Source: Clostridium sp.
Lineage (GTDB): Bacteria > Bacillota > Clostridia > Clostridiales > Clostridiaceae
Direction of reading: 5' to 3'
Length of the DNA stretch: 10,885 nucleotides
Assembly (NCBI GenBank): GCA_003539755.1
Contig: DPOH01000011.1
Location: forward strand, 1-10,885
Part shown: positions 1 through 5,653 of the stretch, piece after piece
Layout of the letters: each line of letters begins with the position of its first letter
How positions within the stretch are numbered: position 1 is the first letter of the stretch
The notes under the pieces: generated by a model
What the model saw: only the letters and a program-made list of their open reading frames with translations
Database searches by the model: none
Told to the model about the DNA's origin: nothing
Translations under genes and position numbers: made by a program

Positions 1-44
1 TATAAATATAGGTCAGTTATAAATAAAATTTGGGGGGCAAAAAA

Positions 45-1058
45 ATGAATATTGATGGCGTAGTTATTCCAAAAAATTATAAATCTAAATACTCACTAAT
101 TGAAACAGAAATTCAAATTAAAAAAGTGAAAGATATGTTTGAAAGAGCTTTGGCTGATAAATTGAATTTAGTCAGAGTTTCAGCACCTTTGTTTGTAGAA
201 CCAAGTACAGGAGTTAATGATGATTTAAATGGTGTTGAAAGACCGGTAAGTTTTGATTTACTTGAGTCGGGAAAAGAAGTTCAAATAGTACACTCTTTAG
301 CAAAATGGAAGAGATATAGTCTTTATAGATATGGATTTAAAAAAGGTGAAGGCTTATATACAGATATGAATGCTATAAGAAGAGATGAAGAACTTGATAA
401 TATTCATTCTATATATGTAGATCAATGGGACTGGGAAAAAATAATTGATAAGAGCGAAAGAAATATTGAAACTTTAGAATCTGTAGTAAAAAAGATTTAT
501 GAAGTCTTTAAATCAGTAGAAAGCTTTGTATGTAATGAATTGATACATGAGGAAGAGTTTTTACCAGAAGATATTTTCTTTGTAACAACACAACAATTAG
601 AAGATATGTATCCAGATAAAACTCCTAAGGAAAGAGAAGATCTTATTGCAAAAGAAAAAGGTGCTGTATTTATAATGCAGATTGGAGGAACATTAAGATC
701 AGGTAAAAAGCATGATGGAAGATCACCAGATTATGATGATTGGACATTGAATGGAGATATTATATTCTATTATCCATTACTTGAAAGAGCTTTTGAGGTT
801 TCGTCAATGGGAATTAGAGTTGATGAAAAAGCTCTAGATAAACAGCTTACTATTGCAAAGTGTGATGATAGAAGAGAACTACCATTCCACAAAATGCTTT
901 TAAATGGTGAATTACCATATACTATAGGTGGGGGAATAGGTCAGTCAAGAATATGTATGTATCTATTGAGAAAAGCTCATATAGGAGAAGTACAGTCTTC
1001 AGTATGGGATGATAAAAACTTAAAGATATGTGAAGAACATGATATTAAATTATTGTAA
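45..1058 (+). CDS. asnA: Aspartate--ammonia ligase (asparagine synthetase A)
   Basis: Makes asparagine from aspartate, ammonia and ATP in the cytoplasm, using free ammonia rather than glutamine. The 337-residue protein is close to the family's usual length of about 330 and is full-length. It has a class II aminoacyl-tRNA-synthetase-like fold. Visible family blocks are HSLAKWKR (83-90), GEGLYT (101-106), YVDQWDWE (124-131), SPDYDDW (227-233), SSMGIRVD (253-260) and the C-terminal IGGGIGQSR (294-302). The open frame extends five codons upstream to a TTG at 30, but a GGGGGG ribosome site at 32-37 lies inside that extension and is spaced 7 bases from the ATG at 45, so 45 is the better start. Its promoter and any leader lie before the window; the first 44 bases show nothing else. 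It converges on birA and shares a terminator with it. Identification rests on many conserved blocks and is very secure. Confidence 0.97.
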   Translation: MNIDGVVIPKNYKSKYSLIETEIQIKKVKDMFERALADKLNLVRVSAPLFVEPSTGVNDDLNGVERPVSFDLLESGKEVQIVHSLAKWKRYSLYRYGFKKGEGLYTDMNAIRRDEELDNIHSIYVDQWDWEKIIDKSERNIETLESVVKKIYEVFKSVESFVCNELIHEEEFLPEDIFFVTTQQLEDMYPDKTPKEREDLIAKEKGAVFIMQIGGTLRSGKKHDGRSPDYDDWTLNGDIIFYYPLLERAFEVSSMGIRVDEKALDKQLTIAKCDDRRELPFHKMLLNGELPYTIGGGIGQSRICMYLLRKAHIGEVQSSVWDDKNLKICEEHDIKLL

Positions 1059-1111
1059 GGATAATATTATAGTTATATTTAAAATTATATAGTTATCTTG
1101 ATAAAAAATAT

Positions 1112-1163
1112 AAAAAATAAGGCTTAGGAATATAAATTATAGAGGTTCTAAGTCTTATTTTTT
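1112..1163. terminator. Bidirectional hairpin terminator between asnA and birA
   Basis: Left arm 1112-1130 (AAAAAATAAGGCTTAGGAA) pairs with right arm 1146-1163 (TTCTAAGTCTTATTTTTT), with one bulged base, one G-T pair and a loop of about 15 bases. The arms begin with an A-run and end in a T-run, so it can act as a factor-independent terminator on both strands. It lies 53 bases after the asnA stop and 8 bases beyond the birA stop, as expected for two convergent genes. Confidence 0.85.
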
Positions 1164-1170
1164 ATTGTTT

Positions 1171-2142
1171 TTATACTAGAGATTTAAAACTTATTTCTCC
1201 AGAGAGGACAGCCTTTTCGTTTCCATTTTCATCTCTAACTATAAGATCTCCTGCATCAGAAAGAGAAATACACGTTACTATTTCTTCTTTGTTATAAGTG
1301 ATTAGCTTTGCTTTTTTATTCCAAATATTAGAGTGATTTCTACATATATCAACGGTTTTTGATAAATCTAATCCGTTTAAAAAATCATTGTATAAACTTT
1401 CAAAATTAAAAAGAAAATCAGCTAATAAACGCTTTTTAGAAAATAATTTTCCATATTCGATTTTCAATGAAGTTGCTGTGTCTCTGATACTGATATCAAA
1501 ATCATTTTTATCTAAATTTACATTTATGCCTATACCAAGAATTAAATAATGGACTGTTTCCATATCACATTTCATCTCTGCAAGGATACCACATGCTTTT
1601 TTATTGTTAACAAGTATATCATTGGGCCATTTTATTGTTGAAGGAATATTTATGGATTCCAATGTTTTATAAACAGCCGCACCAGCTATTTGTGTAATCT
1701 TAGGTGCTTCAGATGGTGGCACAGAAGGTTTTAATAATAAGGAAAACCAAATACCTCCTTTAGGAGAAACCCATTTTCTGTTAAAACGTCCGGTTCCAAG
1801 GGTTTGTTCTTCTGCTATTACTATACTTCCATCAGGAGCACTATTTTTTGCAAGTTCTTTAGCTTTTATATTGGTAGAATCTATATTATCAAAATGATAA
1901 ACAGTTCGTCCTATTTTATGAGTTTTGAGAAGAGGTTGTAATTCTACTTCTGTGAGTTTATCTGGGGATTGTATGAGTTTATAGCCTTTGTTTGAGATTC
2001 CTTCAATTTTATATCCTTTTGATTTTAGTTTTTTTATGTGTTTCCATACTGATGTACGGGATACATTCAATTCATTACTTAAATATTCACCAGAAACATA
2101 GTCATTTGATGATTTTAGTATATTTATAATTTTTTCTTCCAT
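1171..2142 (-). CDS. birA: Biotin--[acetyl-CoA-carboxylase] ligase with N-terminal HTH (bifunctional BirA type)
   Basis: Activates biotin to biotinyl-AMP and transfers it to the lysine of biotin carrier proteins such as acetyl-CoA carboxylase. The N-terminal winged helix (about residues 1-58, with NVSRTSVWKHIKKLKSKGY as the recognition region) predicts that it also represses biotin genes. Catalytic-domain marks are the biotin loop 116-124 (GTGRFNRKW), SPKGGIW (126-132), KWPND (171-175), GILAE (185-189) and GIGINVN (203-209); the C-terminal SH3-like domain follows from about 275. The 323 residues match two-domain BirA proteins. The open frame reaches a GTG at 2151, but the ribosome site AGGCGGTGAG overlaps that codon and is spaced for the ATG at 2142, so I start there. 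The biotin loop is unusual: the common GRGR reads GTGR. No biotin genes are adjacent, so the targets of repression lie elsewhere. The function is secure; the repressor role is inferred from the HTH. Confidence 0.95.
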   Translation of the reverse strand: MEEKIINILKSSNDYVSGEYLSNELNVSRTSVWKHIKKLKSKGYKIEGISNKGYKLIQSPDKLTEVELQPLLKTHKIGRTVYHFDNIDSTNIKAKELAKNSAPDGSIVIAEEQTLGTGRFNRKWVSPKGGIWFSLLLKPSVPPSEAPKITQIAGAAVYKTLESINIPSTIKWPNDILVNNKKACGILAEMKCDMETVHYLILGIGINVNLDKNDFDISIRDTATSLKIEYGKLFSKKRLLADFLFNFESLYNDFLNGLDLSKTVDICRNHSNIWNKKAKLITYNKEEIVTCISLSDAGDLIVRDENGNEKAVLSGEISFKSLV

Positions 2143-2162
2143 AATTCTCACCGCCTAAATGA

Positions 2163-2171
2163 ATTATAGCA
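2163..2171 (-). promoter_or_regulatory. Predicted birA promoter (extended -10)
   Basis: On the minus strand the sequence reads TGCTATAAT, a perfect -10 hexamer (2168-2163) with the TG of an extended -10. Seventeen bases upstream the -35 position reads TTATAA, a weak match, which is typical of extended -10 promoters. The predicted transcript start lies only about 15 bases before the birA ATG, so the leader would contain little beyond the ribosome site. I see no BirA-type operator (a TTGTAAAC-like dyad) here. Confidence 0.6.
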
Positions 2172-2290
2172 TAATAATGGTGATTTTATAAAATAATACT
2201 ATATGTATAAAATTTATTTTAAAATAGCACTTAATAATAAAAAACAATTGTTGGAGTGTTGATAATAAAATAGTATTTTCTGCATAAAAT

Positions 2291-2311
2291 TTGAAAATAT
2301 TGTGTTTTCAA
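2291..2311. repeat. Short inverted repeat overlapping the -35 box of the glycosidase-gene promoter
   Basis: TTGAAAA (2291-2297) and TTTTCAA (2305-2311) are perfect 7-base inverted arms separated by 7 bases. The -35 hexamer at 2300-2305 lies in the centre and right arm, so a protein bound here would block RNA polymerase. In AT-rich DNA a repeat of this size may also arise by chance. I do not recognise a known regulator's consensus. Confidence 0.35.
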
Positions 2312-2328
2312 TTTAAATACTATATAAT
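2300..2328 (+). promoter_or_regulatory. Predicted sigma-A promoter for the glycosidase / unknown / M50 cluster
   Basis: A -35 hexamer TTGTGT (2300-2305) is followed after exactly 17 bases by a perfect TATAAT (2323-2328). The predicted start near 2335 leaves a leader of about 54 bases before the ATG at 2389. The rest of the 2152-2388 gap shows no open frame, RNA or hairpin that I can support apart from the birA promoter. Confidence 0.65.
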
Positions 2329-2388
2329 TAGACTTGGTATATTTATAAAAGTTAGCGAATTTAAGACATTCCTAGAGAGGATAATGTA

Positions 2389-3432
2389 ATGAATAAGAAT
2401 GAAAAGCGTAAAAATATAAAGCAAAAACATAAAAAAAAGATTAAAAGAGGAAAAAAGGGTATGGCAAGAAAGACATTAATTGCATTTTTAGCTTTTGAAA
2501 TTGCATTTACTATGTGTACTGCGCCATTTATGTTGTTATATGGACCATTTGAAAATGCTAAAAGTACATTTGTTGGAGCTGCAATGACATCTATGAGCCA
2601 TCAATATCTTGCTACATGGTTTTTGTCGGATGAAAAAATAGCTAAAATTTTAGGGACTAATGATGATACTGCAGATGGAAGTGATGAAACAACAAATGTA
2701 TCTGAGATAAAAATACCAACAATAAAAGATGAAACAATTGAATTTTATGAATTAACAGATAATCCTAAGTTTAATGGATATTATTTAGTTATAAAAGATC
2801 CTACAAGAGTTAAGGTGGGATATACTTCAAAGCTTAATGTTGAAGGTGAAACAACATCTCAAATTGCAGAAAATAATAATGCAATTGCAGCTATAAATGG
2901 TGGAGCATTTACAGACCAATCGTCTAATGCTCAATGGACAGGAAATGGAGGGTTCCCTAGTGGTGTAATTATGACTGGTGGAGAAGTTATCCATGATGAT
3001 TTAGGTGCTGGAAATAAAACAGATTTATTTGGTATCACTAAAAAAGGTGTTATGGTAGTTGGAAAATATTCAGTAGATGAGCTTAAGAACATGGATATAC
3101 AAGAAGCTTTAAGTTTTGGACCTGCACTTGTTATAAATGGTAAAATGACACCTATGTCTGGTGATGGAGGCTGGGGAATCGCTCCTAGAACAGTTATTGG
3201 TCAGAGACAGGATGGTGCGATTATCCTGCTTGTTATTGATGGAAGAGGAGTTAGCAGTCTTGGTGCTACTTTAAAGGAATCACAAGAAGTTATATATAAA
3301 CTTGGTGCGGTTAATGCACTTAATCTAGATGGTGGTAAATCAACAACATTATATTATAATGGTGAGGTCAGAAATACACCATCATATAGTATGGGTGAAA
3401 GAACTATCCCAACGGCAGTTATTGTTAAATAA
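2389..3432 (+). CDS. Membrane-anchored phosphodiester glycosidase (NAGPA-domain) family protein
   Basis: The C-terminal part (about 130-345) is a phosphodiester glycosidase domain, the family of mammalian N-acetylglucosamine-1-phosphodiester alpha-N-acetylglucosaminidase; bacterial members are often labelled exopolysaccharide biosynthesis proteins and are thought to cleave sugar-phosphate diester bonds in cell-surface polymers. Visible family blocks are AAINGGAF (167-174), APRTVIG (265-271), VIDGRG (282-287), LNLDGGKSTT (311-320) and the C-terminal TIPTAVIV. The N terminus is a strongly basic stretch (residues 2-28) followed by one hydrophobic segment (29-51), so the protein is predicted to be membrane-anchored with the enzyme outside. 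Residues 85-115 look like an acidic linker. The start at 2389 has an AGAGAGG ribosome site 8 bases upstream; an internal ATG at 2461 would remove the basic tail and is a less favoured alternative. The next gene starts 24 bases after the stop, suggesting co-transcription. The substrate cannot be told from the sequence. Confidence 0.87.
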   Translation: MNKNEKRKNIKQKHKKKIKRGKKGMARKTLIAFLAFEIAFTMCTAPFMLLYGPFENAKSTFVGAAMTSMSHQYLATWFLSDEKIAKILGTNDDTADGSDETTNVSEIKIPTIKDETIEFYELTDNPKFNGYYLVIKDPTRVKVGYTSKLNVEGETTSQIAENNNAIAAINGGAFTDQSSNAQWTGNGGFPSGVIMTGGEVIHDDLGAGNKTDLFGITKKGVMVVGKYSVDELKNMDIQEALSFGPALVINGKMTPMSGDGGWGIAPRTVIGQRQDGAIILLVIDGRGVSSLGATLKESQEVIYKLGAVNALNLDGGKSTTLYYNGEVRNTPSYSMGERTIPTAVIVK

Positions 3433-3456
3433 ATCTGAAAGGTGAGGAAGTACATT

Positions 3457-4506
3457 ATGAAATGGTATAGAAAGATAATTGCCTGGGCAATGTTATCTAT
3501 AATACTGCAAATCGGTGGATTATTTATTTTAGATAATTTTATTTTTAAACATTCATCAAATTTTTCGAGTAATAAAATAGATATAGATAAGGAAAATACC
3601 AAAGATATAAATGCGTATATTCCTTCAGGCGCTGAAAATATCAATATATCATATAATGGTAAGTACCTAACTTATTATGAAAATGATACTTTATATTTAG
3701 AACAAACTAAAACAGGAACAAGAAGTGAAATAAAGACAGATGATAAGGGAACTATTTTATATCATAAATGGCTTTCGGATAGAGACAGAATAATTATAGC
3801 TGAAAAAATTGAGAAAAATGGAGAAAGCGTAATTCAGCTTATTACATATAATCCTAAGGACTCATCTGTTACTTATGTTAATACTATATGTAATTATCAA
3901 AAAGATATGGAAGTTAAAAAGATAAGTGAATCTACTATAACAGGTGTTTATTATATAGACGTATATAAGGGTGGATTAAAGAGTAATGTATATAGAATAG
4001 ATATAAATAATGATATTACAAAAGTACAACTTCAAGCAAATGTTCTTGGAAATATGCAGGTTATACCTCATGAAGACAGACTTGTATATGAGGATGAAGT
4101 TAATAACAAGTTTTATGTTACAAGTCCTAACAAAGAAGTCGTATTTAATTCAAATAAGAATCTTACACTTCTAGGTATAGATAGAGAAGATGTTATTTAC
4201 ATAGGGGAATTAAATGGAGATAAAATTTCAAGTATAATATATGGTAAAGTTGATACTGATACATCAAAGTGGTCAACAATAAATCTTGAGGCTGTTGTAA
4301 ATAGAAATGATATTTATTTTAGTGATAAGAGCCAGATACTTATTAATGATAATCTTGTAGGAGTTGTAAAAAATCTTACTACAGGACAGGAATTGCCTTA
4401 TGATGGAAAGCTTCTTGCTATTAAAGAAGATTTTATTGCTACAGTAGATAATAAAGGTAAATTATCATACAAGGAATTAAATATGTCTGATAATACTGGA
4501 AAGTAA
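3457..4506 (+). CDS. Membrane-anchored extracytoplasmic protein of unknown function, possibly beta-propeller-like
   Basis: I do not recognise a named family. The 349-residue protein has a short basic N terminus (KWYRK), one hydrophobic segment (about 7-30) that should act as an uncleaved signal anchor, a polar linker to about 55, and then roughly 290 residues of strand-rich sequence. The rhythm of short hydrophobic strands, polar turns and recurring segments such as SYNGKYLTYYENDTLYLE (65-82) and WLSDRDRIIIAEKIE (105-119) resembles TolB/WD40-like propeller blades, but that is inference from texture only. It has no cysteine pair, catalytic motif or binding site that I can identify. The open frame extends upstream to a GTG at 3442, but the ribosome site AAAGGTGAGG (3438-3447) covers that codon and fits the ATG at 3457. 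It lies 24 bases after the glycosidase gene and 62 bases before the M50 protease gene, with no terminator between, so a shared envelope role is plausible. Confidence 0.75.
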   Translation: MKWYRKIIAWAMLSIILQIGGLFILDNFIFKHSSNFSSNKIDIDKENTKDINAYIPSGAENINISYNGKYLTYYENDTLYLEQTKTGTRSEIKTDDKGTILYHKWLSDRDRIIIAEKIEKNGESVIQLITYNPKDSSVTYVNTICNYQKDMEVKKISESTITGVYYIDVYKGGLKSNVYRIDINNDITKVQLQANVLGNMQVIPHEDRLVYEDEVNNKFYVTSPNKEVVFNSNKNLTLLGIDREDVIYIGELNGDKISSIIYGKVDTDTSKWSTINLEAVVNRNDIYFSDKSQILINDNLVGVVKNLTTGQELPYDGKLLAIKEDFIATVDNKGKLSYKELNMSDNTGK

Positions 4507-4568
4507 AAAATATTGTAAAATACTTTGGTTCTCTACTTATAGAATAAAAATAGAAAAGGAGAAGGTAA

Positions 4569-5207
4569 ATGGATTATTTGTTGAATATAATCTTGATGAT
4601 ACCAGGAATGCTTATAGCTTTTACATTCCATGAATATGCACATGCACTTGTGGCAGATAGATTAGGAGATAAAACACCAAGATTTCAAGGAAGACTTACA
4701 TTAAATCCTTTAGTACATATAGATCCCATGGGGTTTTTAGCAGTTATAATTTTTAGATTTGGATGGGCAAAGCCTGTACAGACTAATCCGTCAGCATATA
4801 AAAATTATTACAAAGATGATTTGAAAGTAAGCTCAGCTGGACCTGTTATGAATTTCTTAGTTGCAATAGTGCTTTCTATAATACTTGGAATTTATGTAGG
4901 GGTAATATATAAATATCTTCCGAGGAATTTAAGTGGAGTATTATATAGTATGCTGTTTTTGGCTATTTCTATAAATATAAATATAGGATTATTTAATTTG
5001 ATTCCTATACCAGGATTAGATGGGTTTCATGTATTAAGAGATGCATTACCTGATGTTTTTTATAAATATGAAGCAAAATTTTATCAATATCAAATGATTA
5101 TTTTAGTACTTTTTGTTATTGGAGGCAGTAGAATAATATCTATACCTTCTAATGGGCTGCTTAATATTATGATAAAAATTGCATCAGCTTTTGCAGGACT
5201 GTTTTAA
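4569..5207 (+). CDS. Site-2 protease family (M50) intramembrane metalloprotease, YwhC/Rip-like
   Basis: A small polytopic membrane protein of 212 residues. The zinc-binding HExxH motif is HEYAH (21-25) within the first hydrophobic segment, and the third ligand is probably Asp151 in the PGLDG motif (148-152). The family block NPLVHIDPMG (46-55) follows the first motif. Hydrophobic segments fall at about 5-28, 53-66, 88-112, 122-147 and 174-193. No PDZ domain is present, so it belongs to the short subgroup rather than to the RseP/RasP type. Such enzymes cut membrane-spanning helices of substrates, but many small members have no known substrate. A strong ribosome site (AGGAGAAGG at 4557-4565) precedes the ATG. 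It is the third gene of a probable envelope cluster, but the 62-base gap leaves room for separate expression. No terminator is visible after it: the next promoter begins 7 bases past its stop. Confidence 0.9.
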   Translation: MDYLLNIILMIPGMLIAFTFHEYAHALVADRLGDKTPRFQGRLTLNPLVHIDPMGFLAVIIFRFGWAKPVQTNPSAYKNYYKDDLKVSSAGPVMNFLVAIVLSIILGIYVGVIYKYLPRNLSGVLYSMLFLAISININIGLFNLIPIPGLDGFHVLRDALPDVFYKYEAKFYQYQMIILVLFVIGGSRIISIPSNGLLNIMIKIASAFAGLF

Positions 5208-5213
5208 GATTTC

Positions 5214-5242
5214 TTGACAAAGAATAGTGCACTTTGTATAAT
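5214..5242 (+). promoter_or_regulatory. Near-consensus sigma-A promoter of the T-box/argS transcript
   Basis: TTGACA (5214-5219) and TATAAT (5237-5242) are both perfect hexamers at the ideal 17-base spacing, giving a predicted start near 5249. The spacer contains an inverted repeat, ACAAAG (5217-5222) and CTTTGT (5232-5237), which overlaps the ends of both hexamers. Such a strong promoter suits a transcript whose output is controlled by downstream attenuation. Confidence 0.9.
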
Positions 5243-5248
5243 GGTTAA

Positions 5249-5500
5249 AGATTAATATAGAAATATTCGATGAAGAGAAGAGTACATTAATTGATTCTTT
5301 AAGCGAGTGAGGGACTTGGTGTAAGCCTCATAAGATAGATTAAATGGAAGAGAGCCTCTGAGAAACCGCCTGAAATGAGTAAGGATGGCCGCAGGAATAA
5401 TAATCTGCGTTAAAATATAAGTGGCATAATATTTAATATATTATGCAATTAGAGTGGTACCGCGAATAATTCGTCTCTTGATTTTAAGAGACGAATTTTT
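5249..5500 (+). promoter_or_regulatory. T-box riboswitch leader controlling argS
   Basis: The leader binds uncharged tRNA and then allows read-through into argS. The T-box motif AGAGTGGTACCGCG is at 5451-5464. Stem I is recognisable: an apical helix 5307-5312/5326-5331 capped by the hallmark GGTGTAAG (5318-5325), and a lower helix TTAAT 5287-5291/ATTAA 5339-5343 above the specifier loop. A hairpin CGCAG 5390-5394/CTGCG 5405-5409 and a 9-pair stem III (5424-5432/5438-5446) follow. The antiterminator can be drawn exactly: AGAG 5451-5454 with CTCT 5475-5478, the canonical 7-base bulge TGGTACC (5455-5461), then GCGAA-type pairing 5462-5466/5470-5474. It excludes the terminator at 5468-5497. The TGGT bulge would pair with a tRNA ending ACCA, that is, discriminator A. 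The specifier lies in the 3' side of the loop near 5347-5354 (GAAGAGAG); AGA (Arg) can be read at 5349 or 5351, but GAG (Glu) directly follows the GAA. The argS context favours arginine. Confidence 0.95.
5468..5500 (+). terminator. T-box attenuator terminator
   Basis: AATTCGTCTCTT (5468-5479) and AAGAGACGAATT (5486-5497) form a perfect 12-pair stem with a 6-base loop, followed by a T-run ending at 5500. Its left arm contains bases 5470-5478 needed for the antiterminator, so the two folds are mutually exclusive. Without uncharged tRNA this hairpin should stop transcription before argS. Confidence 0.92.
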
Positions 5501-5653
5501 ATTTGTTTTAAAACAAAATATATATTAATAAAATAAATAATTGATTTATGTTAATTGATAAAAATAAGATGATTAAATTTTTGCTAGTAGTAGGATTGGT
5601 TTAGTAATTTTAGATTGTCAATTTTCATTATCAACTAAATATAGGAGGTAACT
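5501..5653 (+). other. Untranslated spacer between T-box terminator and argS
   Basis: About 150 very AT-rich bases separate the attenuator from the argS start. A perfect 16-base palindrome, TTTGTTTTAAAACAAA, occupies 5502-5517 directly after the terminator's T-run. A 19-codon open frame (5548-5604) encodes a tiny peptide with a hydrophobic end but has no ribosome site and no arginine codon, so I do not annotate it as a gene. I see no convincing second promoter. The stretch ends in the strong AGGAGGT ribosome site (5643-5649) of argS. Confidence 0.5.

Noticed and set aside
2272..2290. Possible CodY box (TATTTTCTGCATAAAA region)
   Set aside because: Against AATTTTCWGAAAATT it has about seven mismatches, mainly in the right half, too weak to support.
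3354..3644. Minus-strand open frame of 96 codons
   Set aside because: It overlaps the end of the glycosidase gene and the start of the next gene, both with good ribosome sites, and its protein is a low-complexity hydrophobic shadow.
4507..4568. Possible terminator between the unknown membrane protein and the M50 protease
   Set aside because: Only very short A/T arms can be paired and no T-run follows, so I do not call a terminator.
5548..5604. 18-residue leader peptide before argS
   Set aside because: It has no ribosome site and no arginine codons, and the T-box already explains the regulation; kept only as a minor observation.
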